DNA from: Bacteroidales bacterium
Lineage (GTDB): Bacteria; Bacteroidota; Bacteroidia; Bacteroidales; VadinHA17
Length of the DNA: 64,000 nucleotides
Direction: 5' to 3'
Assembly: GCA_021371855.1 (NCBI GenBank)
Contig: JAJFVL010000035.1
Span: 124,001 to 188,000 of the forward strand
Both the position numbers and the translations under genes were made by a program. Positions 45,371 through 53,665 of this stretch are shown piece after piece; position 1 is the first letter of the stretch, and the number at the start of each line of letters is the position of its first letter. The notes below the pieces were generated by a model that was given only the letters and a program-made list of their open reading frames with translations, did not search any database and was not told the origin of the DNA.

Positions 45371-46714
45371 TTAAAAACCCGTGTAATTAAATGGTGTTAT
45401 TGCTTTTAGCTCAGTTTTCAATTCGTCGCTGACATCCAGATTTTCGATAAAGTCAGCTATTGATTCTGAAGTGATCTTCTGATTAGTGCGTGTCAGATCA
45501 AGCAGAGCTTCATATGGTTTTGGATATCCTTCTCTCCGGAGGATGGTCTGTATAGCCTCTGAAACAATGACCCAGTTATTTTCGAGATCACTATTTATTT
45601 TATCGGTATTGACTATCAGCTTATTCAGACCTTTCAGCAACGAGTTAAAAGCTATTAATGAATGGCCAATAGGAACACCAATATTTCTTAATACTGTCGA
45701 ATCGGTAAGATCGCGTTGAAGCCTCGATATTGGCAATTTCATGGAAAGATGTTCAAAAATTGCATTTGCATACCCGAGGTTGCCCTCTCCGTTTTCAAAA
45801 TCGATAGGATTCACTTTATGCGGCATAGCAGAAGAACCTATTTCACCTTTTTTTATTTTCTGCTTGAAATAATCCATCGAAACATACGTCCAGATATCAC
45901 GTGCAAGATCAATCAGTATTACATTGATCCTTCTCATATTATCAAGCAAAGCAGCCAGATTATCATAATGTTCAATCTGGGTCGTAGGATGTGAACGCTG
46001 TAATCCAAGTTCATCATTGACAAAATTATTTGCAAACGAGATCCAGTCAATCTCAGGGTATGCAACTTTATGAGCATTGAAATTTCCAGTGGCACCTCCG
46101 AATTTTGCTGAATAAGGAATCTGCCCAAAGTATTTCATCTGTCCGTCTATCCGGGCAATAAACACTTCAATCTCTTTTCCGAGCCGGGTTGGAGAAGCAG
46201 GTTGTCCATGTGTTCTGGCTAACATCGGTATATCTTTCCACTCGTCGGCAAAATTGGCCAGGGTCTCTCTCAATTCATAAAAAACCGGGAAATAGACATT
46301 TATCATAGCGTCTTTAATCGACAGCGGAATAGCCGTATTATTTATGTCCTGCGATGTAAGTCCGAAATGAATGAACTCACTCCATTTTCCCCAGCCTTCA
46401 TGGAAAAACCTTTCTTTAAGAAAATATTCAACCGCCTTGACGTCATGGTTGGTGATTTTTTCCCGCTCTTTTACTTTTTCAGCATCCTGAATCTCAAAGT
46501 CCTCATATATGGAACGTAGTACTTTGAAATCATCCTTTTTAAAATCATTTAACTGAGGAAGAGGAATATTGCACAGAGCTATAAAATACTCAATTTCCAC
46601 CATCAGCCGGTATTTAATCAGGCCAAATTCTGAAAAATACTGATCAAGTTCATCCACCTTTTGCCTGTACCTTCCGTCCAAAGGGGAAATGGCAGTAAGA
46701 GAATTTAGTTCCAT
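45371..46714 (-). CDS. purB: Adenylosuccinate lyase
   Basis: Cleaves adenylosuccinate and SAICAR to fumarate plus AMP or AICAR in purine synthesis. 447 residues, the E. coli-type length. The fumarase/aspartase superfamily signature GSSAMPHKVNPIDFENGEGNLG contains the flexible catalytic serine loop, and TSQDINNTA and ARTHGQPASPT are substrate-binding motifs. Housekeeping; divergent from mqnA. Confidence 0.97.
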   Translation of the reverse strand: MELNSLTAISPLDGRYRQKVDELDQYFSEFGLIKYRLMVEIEYFIALCNIPLPQLNDFKKDDFKVLRSIYEDFEIQDAEKVKEREKITNHDVKAVEYFLKERFFHEGWGKWSEFIHFGLTSQDINNTAIPLSIKDAMINVYFPVFYELRETLANFADEWKDIPMLARTHGQPASPTRLGKEIEVFIARIDGQMKYFGQIPYSAKFGGATGNFNAHKVAYPEIDWISFANNFVNDELGLQRSHPTTQIEHYDNLAALLDNMRRINVILIDLARDIWTYVSMDYFKQKIKKGEIGSSAMPHKVNPIDFENGEGNLGYANAIFEHLSMKLPISRLQRDLTDSTVLRNIGVPIGHSLIAFNSLLKGLNKLIVNTDKINSDLENNWVIVSEAIQTILRREGYPKPYEALLDLTRTNQKITSESIADFIENLDVSDELKTELKAITPFNYTGF

Positions 46715-46755
46715 TATTATTCTGTTTGAAGTTTCAATAAATACAATGTTATCTG

Positions 46756-46763
46756 CAAAAGTA
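46756..46763 (-). promoter_or_regulatory. Possible -7 element of purB
   Basis: Read leftward, TACTTTTG at 46763-46756 matches TAnnTTTG and would start transcription near 46749, 35 bases before the purB ATG. No good -33 element is seen, so confidence is limited. Confidence 0.35.
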
Positions 46764-46824
46764 GTATTTTCGATGTTGTAAAAAAATTGAATGTCAGCAT
46801 ATAATTAAGGTAGTATAAAAAAAC

Positions 46825-47589
46825 ATGATGCCTTCAAATAAAATAAAAATTTCAGCAGTGGAATTTGCTAATACATATCCATTTATGTATGGACTTACCG
46901 AGACCGGATTTGACAAGAAAGTGATACTCGAAACTGATCACCCTGCAGAATGTGCAGCAAAACTGATAAGTGGAAAAGTCGATATCGGACTTATTCCCGT
47001 CGCTGCACTTCCCCTTATGAAGGAGTCCCATATTATAACCGATTATTGTCTGGGAGCATATGGAAAGGTGAAAACAGTTATGCTCCTGGGAAATTGCCCA
47101 TTTGAAAAGATAAAGACTGTCAGTCTCGATTACAGGTCACGGTCATCTGTAAACCTGGCAAAGATCCTTGCAAAAAATGCCTGGAAAAAAGAGTTCATCT
47201 GGAAAGAGACCAGCGAAGATTTTGATTTTATCAATATTGCCGATGACGAAGCAATAGTCCTTATCGGTGACCGATGCTTCGAATATGAGAACAGATATAG
47301 ATACGGAACCGACCTGGCAGAGGAATGGTACAAGTATACCGGACTTCCTTTTGCCTTTGCCTGCTGGACTTCAAACAAGATACTTGATAAAGATTTTCTG
47401 ACCGGTTTTAATAATGCACTCGGAGAAGGTGTAAAAAACATTCCTGCAGTTGTCGAGAAATATGGAAAAACCGGGACTATCAGAGGAGAAGATCTTAAGA
47501 TATACCTTACTGAAAATATGAATTTTGATCTTAATGATGATAAAAGGAAAGCAATAAAGTTATTCCTGGACTTAATGAGTAAACTATAA
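46825..47589 (+). CDS. mqnA: Chorismate dehydratase of the futalosine menaquinone pathway
   Basis: Dehydrates chorismate to 3-[(1-carboxyvinyl)oxy]benzoate, the first step of futalosine-type menaquinone synthesis. It is 254 residues with the periplasmic-binding-protein-like fold: KISAVEFANTYPFMYGL at the start, then SGKVDIGLIPVAALPL, then LDYRSRSSVNLAKIL and GLPFAFACWTSNK. The other mqn genes are not in the window. It implies that menaquinone, and so anaerobic respiration such as fumarate reduction, is part of this organism's metabolism. Confidence 0.92.
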   Translation: MMPSNKIKISAVEFANTYPFMYGLTETGFDKKVILETDHPAECAAKLISGKVDIGLIPVAALPLMKESHIITDYCLGAYGKVKTVMLLGNCPFEKIKTVSLDYRSRSSVNLAKILAKNAWKKEFIWKETSEDFDFINIADDEAIVLIGDRCFEYENRYRYGTDLAEEWYKYTGLPFAFACWTSNKILDKDFLTGFNNALGEGVKNIPAVVEKYGKTGTIRGEDLKIYLTENMNFDLNDDKRKAIKLFLDLMSKL

Positions 47590-47742
47590 AACTCATTGAC
47601 TTCTTACCTGTTATTTTAGAATTATTCGTTTTCTTCTTTGCGTTCCCTTATTGTTAAAAAAAGGTTAACGTTTAAGATGATTTTTAAGTTATAGATTTAA
47701 TGATTAACTTTGGGTTTTGATGCTAACCAAATAACAATATTT

Positions 47743-48009
47743 ATGAATCAAAAAGATATTACCATGGAGAACACAATCACCTTTAATGAACTCCGGAAGA
47801 TAAAAGACCAATTACCCTCCGGTAGTATGAGACAGATTGCAGAGAAGTTGCATTTGGATGAGGAAACAGTCAGAAACTACTTCGGAGGAAGAAATTTTGA
47901 TAAGGGCCAAAGTGTTGGAATTCATTTTGAACAGGGACCTGACGGGGGTATTGTTACATTCGACGACACAACTATACTCGACCTTGCTAAGAGGATGATC
48001 AACTACTAA
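47743..48009 (+). CDS. Small helix-turn-helix protein
   Basis: 88 residues. SMRQIAEKLHLDEETVRNYFGG (about residues 29-50) is a plausible helix-turn-helix, followed by a short acidic tail. The ATG at 47743 is chosen over an upstream TTG. I do not recognise a named family. It could be a DNA-binding regulator or nucleoid-associated protein. It stands alone with its own terminator. Confidence 0.7.
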   Translation: MNQKDITMENTITFNELRKIKDQLPSGSMRQIAEKLHLDEETVRNYFGGRNFDKGQSVGIHFEQGPDGGIVTFDDTTILDLAKRMINY

Positions 48010-48032
48010 TTCAGTATCCTTACAGCCTGTTC

Positions 48033-48066
48033 AAAAGCAAAAGGCTCGTTCTTTTGCTTTTTTTTT
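48033..48066 (+). terminator. Rho-independent terminator after the HTH gene
   Basis: AAAAGCAAAAG (48033-48043) pairs with CTTTTGCTTTT (48051-48061) across a 7-nt loop, followed by a run of T residues to 48066. The HD-domain gene starts eight bases later. Confidence 0.85.
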
Positions 48067-48074
48067 GACACGAC

Positions 48075-48914
48075 ATGATTATGACTGATGCAATCGGATC
48101 TGCAGAACTTAAGTTTAAACAGATCCTTGAAGAATTTTTCATTGGTATATATGATGAAAAATCTCTTCCGTCACATGGTATTTGGCATCATCGGAGAGTC
48201 TGGACTTATGCAAAAGAAGTACTGACCCTATTTGCTGGTTACGATTCAGACATTACTTCACGACTTTCATCAAAACTTATTATTTCCAGTTACCTGCACG
48301 ATATCGGGATGTCTGTTGAAACAGGAATAAAGCATGGCAGATATAGCAGGGACCTTTGCATACAATTCTTAAACACATTTCAACTTCCTGAAAATGAATA
48401 CCTGGATGTGCTTTACGCTATCGAGAATCACGACAATAAAGATTATGACCGCATTGATAGTAGTGTAAATGAACTGCTTACCATTCTTTCCGTTGCTGAC
48501 GATATTGATGCCCTTGGATTCACCGGGATATTCAGGTATGCTGAAATATATCTGACAAGGGGAATAAAACCTGAAGATATCAGTTATCCCATCCGACAGA
48601 ATGCCGGTAAAAGATTTGACAACCTTTCGACAACCCTTCAGCTTTTTAATGAGTATGTCCGAAAACATAAAAAAAGATACGATTTACTTGATGGCTTTTT
48701 TGAAGAATACGGCAATCAGGCCGGCTCATACCAATTTGGCAGACAAGAACCTTCGGGTCATTGCGGAGTGGTCGATATGATCAATGAAACTATCAGGAAA
48801 AAAGAATCCTTTAAAAGTTTGCTGGTTAAACCTGTGGAACATTTTCCTGATAAAATTATCAGATGGTTCATTGATGGATTAAGGGAAGAAATGTACGGCT
48901 GTCTGGTTGTCTGA
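48075..48914 (+). CDS. HD-domain phosphohydrolase-like protein
   Basis: 279 residues. An HD metal-binding core is visible: HGIWHHRRVWTYAKEV, the central SSYLHDIGMS His-Asp pair, AIENHDNKDYDR and SVADDIDALG. HD proteins hydrolyse phosphates from nucleotides or cyclic dinucleotides, and the substrate here is unknown. The C-terminal 80 residues show no further motif. Start is ATG at 48075, with a second ATG two codons later. It converges on dinB, with stops five bases apart. Confidence 0.8.
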   Translation: MIMTDAIGSAELKFKQILEEFFIGIYDEKSLPSHGIWHHRRVWTYAKEVLTLFAGYDSDITSRLSSKLIISSYLHDIGMSVETGIKHGRYSRDLCIQFLNTFQLPENEYLDVLYAIENHDNKDYDRIDSSVNELLTILSVADDIDALGFTGIFRYAEIYLTRGIKPEDISYPIRQNAGKRFDNLSTTLQLFNEYVRKHKKRYDLLDGFFEEYGNQAGSYQFGRQEPSGHCGVVDMINETIRKKESFKSLLVKPVEHFPDKIIRWFIDGLREEMYGCLVV

Positions 48915-48919
48915 TAGAA

Positions 48920-49981
48920 TTATTCAAAGAGAAGCAACTGGAATTCCTCATTATCTTCAGACTCCAGATTTGATACACTCACTCCAAGAAGTCGTATACG
49001 AGTACCATCAAGATTAATTGATTTTCTGATGCCTGTAACCTCTTTATGTAAAGTATCAAAATCGCGTATATAATTCTGCAATGTCCTGCTCCGCGTAATC
49101 TGTCTGAAATCGGAGAATTTTATCTTTACTGTGATTGTTCTTCCTGTAGTTTCTGAATGTTCAAGTCTTTCCATCAGCTCTTTTTCAAGCTTATACAATT
49201 CTGCGATGATCTCAAACCGGGTCACCAGATCTTTCTCATAAGTCAGTTCCGTGCCAACAGATTTTCGCTCTTGTTCAGTTTCGACAGGGCGGTCATCAAT
49301 ACCTCTTGCAATGTTATAAAAAAAGACTCCGGCTTTACCAAAATTACGGACAAGCGATACCATGTCCCACTTCTTCAGATCGGAACCATTGTGAATTCCA
49401 AGCTTATGCATCTTTTGAGAAGTGACTTTTCCGATGCCATAGAACTTTTCAACAGGAAGCTCTTCAATGAATTTTTCAGCATCGTCCGGACAGATCAGAA
49501 AGAGACCATCGGGCTTGTTAATATCAGAAGCAACTTTTGCAAGAAACTTATTCACTGAAATACCCGCTGAAGCGGTAAGCCCAGTCCTTTTTTTTATTTC
49601 TTTCCGGATCTCTTTTGCTATGATTGTTGCCGATCCTATCTTCTTTTTATCCTCAGTGACGTCAAGAAAAGCCTCATCGATTGAAAGAGGTTCGATGATC
49701 TCCGTATATTCTTTAAATATCTCAAAAACGCTGGCAGAAATCTCTTTATAACGCTCAAAATGATGATTGACAAATATAAGATCGGGACATAAACGTCTGG
49801 CAATAACAGAAGACATGGCTGATCTGACTCCAAATTTCCGCGCTTCATAACTTGCCGTGGCAACAACACTCCTCTCACCGCTTCCTCCAACCGCAACAGG
49901 TTTCCCTTTTAGTTCCGGATTGTCGTGTTGTTCAACAGATGCAAAAAAGGCATCCATATCGATATGTATTATCTTCCTCAA
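48920..49981 (-). CDS. dinB: DNA polymerase IV (Y family)
   Basis: Error-prone translesion polymerase, 353 residues. Catalytic acidic residues are Asp8 in HIDMDAFFASVEQ and Asp102/Glu103 in SIDEAFLDVT. The thumb helix-hairpin-helix (KFYGIGKVTSQKMHKLGI) follows. The C-terminus ends in QLLLF, a beta-clamp-binding pentapeptide. The best start is TTG at 49981: the conserved IIHIDMDAFF begins four residues in and no upstream ATG exists in frame. Confidence 0.95.
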   Translation of the reverse strand: MRKIIHIDMDAFFASVEQHDNPELKGKPVAVGGSGERSVVATASYEARKFGVRSAMSSVIARRLCPDLIFVNHHFERYKEISASVFEIFKEYTEIIEPLSIDEAFLDVTEDKKKIGSATIIAKEIRKEIKKRTGLTASAGISVNKFLAKVASDINKPDGLFLICPDDAEKFIEELPVEKFYGIGKVTSQKMHKLGIHNGSDLKKWDMVSLVRNFGKAGVFFYNIARGIDDRPVETEQERKSVGTELTYEKDLVTRFEIIAELYKLEKELMERLEHSETTGRTITVKIKFSDFRQITRSRTLQNYIRDFDTLHKEVTGIRKSINLDGTRIRLLGVSVSNLESEDNEEFQLLLFE

Positions 49982-50017
49982 AAAGACTTTAGCTCAGGAA
50001 TCAACTTATTTAAACTA

Positions 50018-50050
50018 CAAATCTAATTTATTTTGTTGTCCGATTTCAAA
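50018..50050 (-). promoter_or_regulatory. Bacteroidetes-type promoter of dinB
   Basis: Leftward TTTG (50050-50047) and TAGATTTG (50025-50018) are 21 bases apart and match the -33/-7 consensus, with the predicted start about 30 bases before the dinB TTG codon. Confidence 0.5.
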
Positions 50051-50083
50051 AATCAGGATTACCTCAACTCAACATTTTAAAAC

Positions 50084-50218
50084 CCGCCTCTCTCCAACCT
50101 CTCTCCCAAGAGGGAGTGGCTAAATTTCTTTATACCTGCTTCTTGCTCCACTCCTCCCCTGGGAGAAAGGGTCGGGGGATCAGGTGGATCGGATCGGGAA
50201 AAGGGGGTCGGGGAATGA
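50084..50218. repeat. Imperfect inverted repeat, BIME/MITE-like, in the dinB-helicase gap
   Basis: The left part (CCTCTCTCCAACCTCTCTCC and onward to 50116) and the right part (from about 50151, CTCCCCTGGGAGAAAGGGTC onward) are rough inverted copies. Each also has its own small palindrome (CTCCC-aaga-GGGAG and CTCCC-CT-GGGAG). It is C/G-rich in an otherwise AT-rich region. The remaining 115 bases up to the helicase start contain nothing recognisable. Confidence 0.5.
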
Positions 50219-50333
50219 TGAAAAAAACAGGGAAAACAGAAAAAAATTGTTATTAATAACAAATCTAAGAATTAATTTCTTTGAAAATTGAGAGGTATTA
50301 ACCAACATTGCAGGATATTTCGAAATAGAAATT

Positions 50334-53267
50334 TTGGAAACAGGTTCTGAAATAAGATCAAAGCTCTTTGCGCTGATACTAACCCACCACAGATTTTGGG
50401 GGTCAGTTTTGCTGCCTTACATTATTCAGAATGAGAATGACAGGGATTTTTATAAATTATCCGAATGCCTCTCCCCATTCCCAAATGCAGATACATTAGG
50501 TACTCTTACATCTGAAGAGAGAGAGATTGTAAAGATCATAAATGAATGCTCCGACAGGAATCTGTTCAAACTTTTTTCAAGAGAAAAAAACGTTAAGGAA
50601 TTCCTCGAAAAGGTAAATTCTGAAAGGATTGAGACCTTTATCAGACCTTTTATAGAAAGGAGAATCTACAAATGTCTGGCAATCTCAAGGGATGAAAACT
50701 TTCCAGTCTATTTCCAAAGGATAAAATCCCCGACAGTTCATATTGAAGATAAACTGTATCTGAGTGATGATAATGCCGAACCTGTCTTCCATTTTACCAG
50801 AGATGAAGAACAGAGCACATACAGTCTGAAGATTGAAAGCTGTGGAAAACTCATAGATCTGAAAAAAAACACCATCGACCTTCTCTGCATGTCACCCTGC
50901 CTTATCAGAGATGATCACAGAATATTATATGTGTCTGATGTGGACGGAGCTAAATTAAAACCGTTTCTTTCGAAAGAACACATAGTGATCCCTAAGAAAG
51001 CTGAAGTGAAATATTTCAGCAGTTTTGTAAAGAATACTGTCAATAATTGCAAAGTTGAAGGGACCGGCTTTGAGATAATTGAATGCATACCTGAGAAAGA
51101 GGCTATTCTTGAGTTTGAAACAGGGCTGAAAGGAATACCCGTACTGATATTGGAATACAAATACCAGGGGAAAAAGATATTTTCCAACGAACCATCCAAC
51201 TCACTTACATTTTTTGAGAAAAGAGAAAATGACTTTGTTTTCAAGAAGTATCACCGGGATTTTACCTGGGAAAAGCAATGCCGGGACACATTGGGAGAGT
51301 TAGGCTTTTTCTCCGATGATGATATCAATTTTTTCCCGGTCTCAACAGGAACCCTCCAAAAAGATGATCTGTACGGACTTTTGGAAATTATTAACAATAA
51401 TTATTCTGATATTATTGGTTCAGGCTTCACCTTGATATCAAGACTTGATAAAAATTATAATTTGAAGCCTGTAATGGTTGAAATGAGCAGTCAGATAGAA
51501 AATGACTGGTTCGACCTTCGTGCAATTGTGAAAATAGGTGATTGGAAAATTCCTTTTACTTTATTCAGAAAGAATATTTTAGCAGGTATCCGTGAATATG
51601 AATTACCTGACGGATCTATAGCTGTTTTACCAGAAACATGGTTCACAAAATATAAAAACATTTTTCAATTTGGTAAAAGTTCTGAAGATTCCCTGAAAAT
51701 TCACAAGCAACATTTTTCATTAATTGCCGATGCACTTCATGATGAAGGACAGTCGGGATTTGAAAAGCTTGAAAAGCTGCTTTTTCCTGATCAGATATCA
51801 GTTTTAAAACCACCTACCGGGCTTAAATGCCAGATGAGACAATATCAGTCTGACGGCCTTAACTGGCTGAATTTCCTCCAGACTGCCGGTTTAGGAGGAT
51901 GTCTGGCCGATGATATGGGGCTTGGAAAAACTATTCAGACTCTTGCACTGCTTCAAAACAACAAGGAAAATATAATTCCTGAGAAACTCAATGAAACACG
52001 ATCTGAGTTAACATTATTTGACACCAACGTAACGAAGCTTACTTCCCTCATTATAGTACCTGCATCGCTCATATACAATTGGGAGAATGAGATATCAAGG
52101 TTTGTTCCTGAGATGAAAGTCTACAGTTACAAAGGCCATCACAGAAAAAAATCAACCACTTCGTTCCGGAATTATGATATAATCCTGTCAAGTTATCATA
52201 CTATAAGGCAAGATATCGACATAATAAGCTTATTTACATTTCATTACATAATTCTAGATGAAAGTCAGGTAATTAAAAATCCTGCTTCGATGTTGTATCG
52301 CACCATGACCAGGCTAAAATCGGAATATAAACTTGTTCTTACCGGTACACCGGTTGAAAATTCCATTACCGATCTCTGGACACAACTTAATTTTGTTAAT
52401 CCCGGACTTCTTGGAGACCTGTCGTTTTTTAGGAAAGAATATGCAAAACCTATTGAGAAAATGGGAGACGATGAAAAAGAGGTGAAACTCAGAAAGATCA
52501 TCCAGCCATTTATTCTCCGCCGTACAAAAAAGATGGTAGCCAATGACCTGCCTCCCGTTACAGAGCAAACTGTGTTCTGCGACATGACCGATGAGCAATC
52601 TAAACTATATGAAGAAGAAAAATCATCAATAAGAAACAGCATTCTAAAGAGTATTGACTCTACAGGGCTTGAAAAGTCGGCTATCGTGGTACTCCAGGGA
52701 CTAATGAAGCTGAGGCAGTTATCGAATCATCCCGTTTTGGCTAATGACGAATATACTGCAGGCTCCGGTAAATTTGAAACTGTTCTCCAGGACATTGAAA
52801 GTGTAATATCAGAAGGACATAAGATCCTTATATTTTCGTCATTTGTAAAACATCTTAACCTGTATGCCGAAGAGTTAAAAAAGAAAAGGATACAGTTTTC
52901 AATATTGACCGGAGCTACCATAAACAGGGAAAAGGTTGTTAGCGGTTTCCAGAATGATCCCGGGAATAAAATCTTCCTTATTTCATTGAAAGCCGGAGGA
53001 GTTGGTCTCAATCTTACTGCAGCCGATTATGTATTTATACTTGATCCATGGTGGAATCCTGCTTCTGAAATGCAGGCTTTGAACCGTGCTCACAGGATAG
53101 GTCAGAATAAAAGTGTGTTCGTGTACAGGTACATAACAAGCGATAGTATTGAAGAAAAAATAGTCAGATTGCAGGAGAAAAAATCGAGATTGGCCGACAC
53201 ATTTATTTCCAGTAACAATCCATTAAAAGACATTGACATACAACAGATTCTGGATATAATTGGATAA
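50334..53267 (+). CDS. SNF2-family DNA translocase/helicase
   Basis: 977 residues. The N-terminal half is poorly conserved. The SNF2 motor starts near residue 500: MRQYQSDGLNWLNFLQ, Walker A DDMGLGKTIQT, the DExx box LDESQVIKN, TGTPVEN, and the helicase C domain with LISLKAGGVGLNLTAADYVF and LNRAHRIGQNKSVFVYR. Bacterial members (HepA/RapA-like or Rad54-like) remodel protein-DNA or RNA polymerase complexes. No SWIM zinc motif was seen. The start is uncertain: TTG at 50334 is the first plausible initiator, and the frame continues open some way upstream. Confidence 0.88.
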   Translation: METGSEIRSKLFALILTHHRFWGSVLLPYIIQNENDRDFYKLSECLSPFPNADTLGTLTSEEREIVKIINECSDRNLFKLFSREKNVKEFLEKVNSERIETFIRPFIERRIYKCLAISRDENFPVYFQRIKSPTVHIEDKLYLSDDNAEPVFHFTRDEEQSTYSLKIESCGKLIDLKKNTIDLLCMSPCLIRDDHRILYVSDVDGAKLKPFLSKEHIVIPKKAEVKYFSSFVKNTVNNCKVEGTGFEIIECIPEKEAILEFETGLKGIPVLILEYKYQGKKIFSNEPSNSLTFFEKRENDFVFKKYHRDFTWEKQCRDTLGELGFFSDDDINFFPVSTGTLQKDDLYGLLEIINNNYSDIIGSGFTLISRLDKNYNLKPVMVEMSSQIENDWFDLRAIVKIGDWKIPFTLFRKNILAGIREYELPDGSIAVLPETWFTKYKNIFQFGKSSEDSLKIHKQHFSLIADALHDEGQSGFEKLEKLLFPDQISVLKPPTGLKCQMRQYQSDGLNWLNFLQTAGLGGCLADDMGLGKTIQTLALLQNNKENIIPEKLNETRSELTLFDTNVTKLTSLIIVPASLIYNWENEISRFVPEMKVYSYKGHHRKKSTTSFRNYDIILSSYHTIRQDIDIISLFTFHYIILDESQVIKNPASMLYRTMTRLKSEYKLVLTGTPVENSITDLWTQLNFVNPGLLGDLSFFRKEYAKPIEKMGDDEKEVKLRKIIQPFILRRTKKMVANDLPPVTEQTVFCDMTDEQSKLYEEEKSSIRNSILKSIDSTGLEKSAIVVLQGLMKLRQLSNHPVLANDEYTAGSGKFETVLQDIESVISEGHKILIFSSFVKHLNLYAEELKKKRIQFSILTGATINREKVVSGFQNDPGNKIFLISLKAGGVGLNLTAADYVFILDPWWNPASEMQALNRAHRIGQNKSVFVYRYITSDSIEEKIVRLQEKKSRLADTFISSNNPLKDIDIQQILDIIG

Positions 53268-53278
53268 TATTCATATTA

Positions 53279-53392
53279 ATGAAAGTACTAGGTATAAATT
53301 GTAGTCCGCGTAAAGATGGCAACACTGCCCTGCTGTATTGCATGCAACCTATGCAAGACAGAGGCGGACGGAATTTGCCAACAGGAGAATGA
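53279..53392 (+). pseudogene. NADPH-dependent FMN reductase / flavoprotein fragment
   Basis: A 37-codon frame begins MKVLGINCSPRKDGNTALL, which is the phosphate-binding N-terminus of iron-sulfur flavoprotein/NADPH-dependent FMN reductases (normally about 180-200 residues). After residue 19 it becomes unrelated (CMQPMQDRGGRN) and stops at 53392. I read it as the truncated end of a lost gene. Its abrupt break suggests a deletion junction next to the tRNA gene. Confidence 0.6.
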
Positions 53393-53521
53393 AACTCTTA
53401 ATAATGGTTGCTTAAAAAGCTGAATGTCAATAATATATAAAATCAAAATGTTTGCTATACGAGATTATATTGTTTTTCGCTTTTAAAATTCAATTGATTT
53501 AGCTTAATTTGCAGCAAAATT

Positions 53522-53594
53522 CGGCCCGTAGCTCAGCTGGTAGAGCACGTGACTCTTAATCATGGGGTCGAGGGTTCGAGCCCCTCCGGGCCGA
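53522..53594 (+). tRNA. tRNA-Lys (anticodon CTT)
   Basis: A 73-nt cloverleaf folds fully: acceptor CGGCCCG/CGGGCCG, D arm GCTC/GAGC with GG at 53539-53540, anticodon arm CGTGA/TCATG around loop CTCTTAA (anticodon CTT at 53555-53557), 5-nt variable loop, and T arm GAGGG/CCCTC with loop TTCGAGC. The discriminator is A; CCA is not encoded. Confidence 0.97.
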
Positions 53595-53616
53595 CAATAC
53601 CAGAAATAACCAGTTA

Positions 53617-53652
53617 AAAGAAGGCCACCTGAAAGAGGTGGCCTTCTTTTTT
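53617..53652 (+). terminator. Terminator after tRNA-Lys
   Basis: AGAAGGCCACCT and AGGTGGCCTTCT form a 12-bp stem around loop GAAAG (stem flanks extend by A-T pairs), followed by a T run. It also lies just past the hydA stop at 53666, so it may serve both directions. Confidence 0.9.
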
Positions 53653-53665
53653 ACAATAACCGGTA

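Noticed and set aside
53522..53652. tRNA-Lys as an attachment site of an integrated element
   Set aside because: No integrase gene and no second copy of the tRNA 3' end were seen within the window; only the flavoprotein fragment hints at rearrangement.
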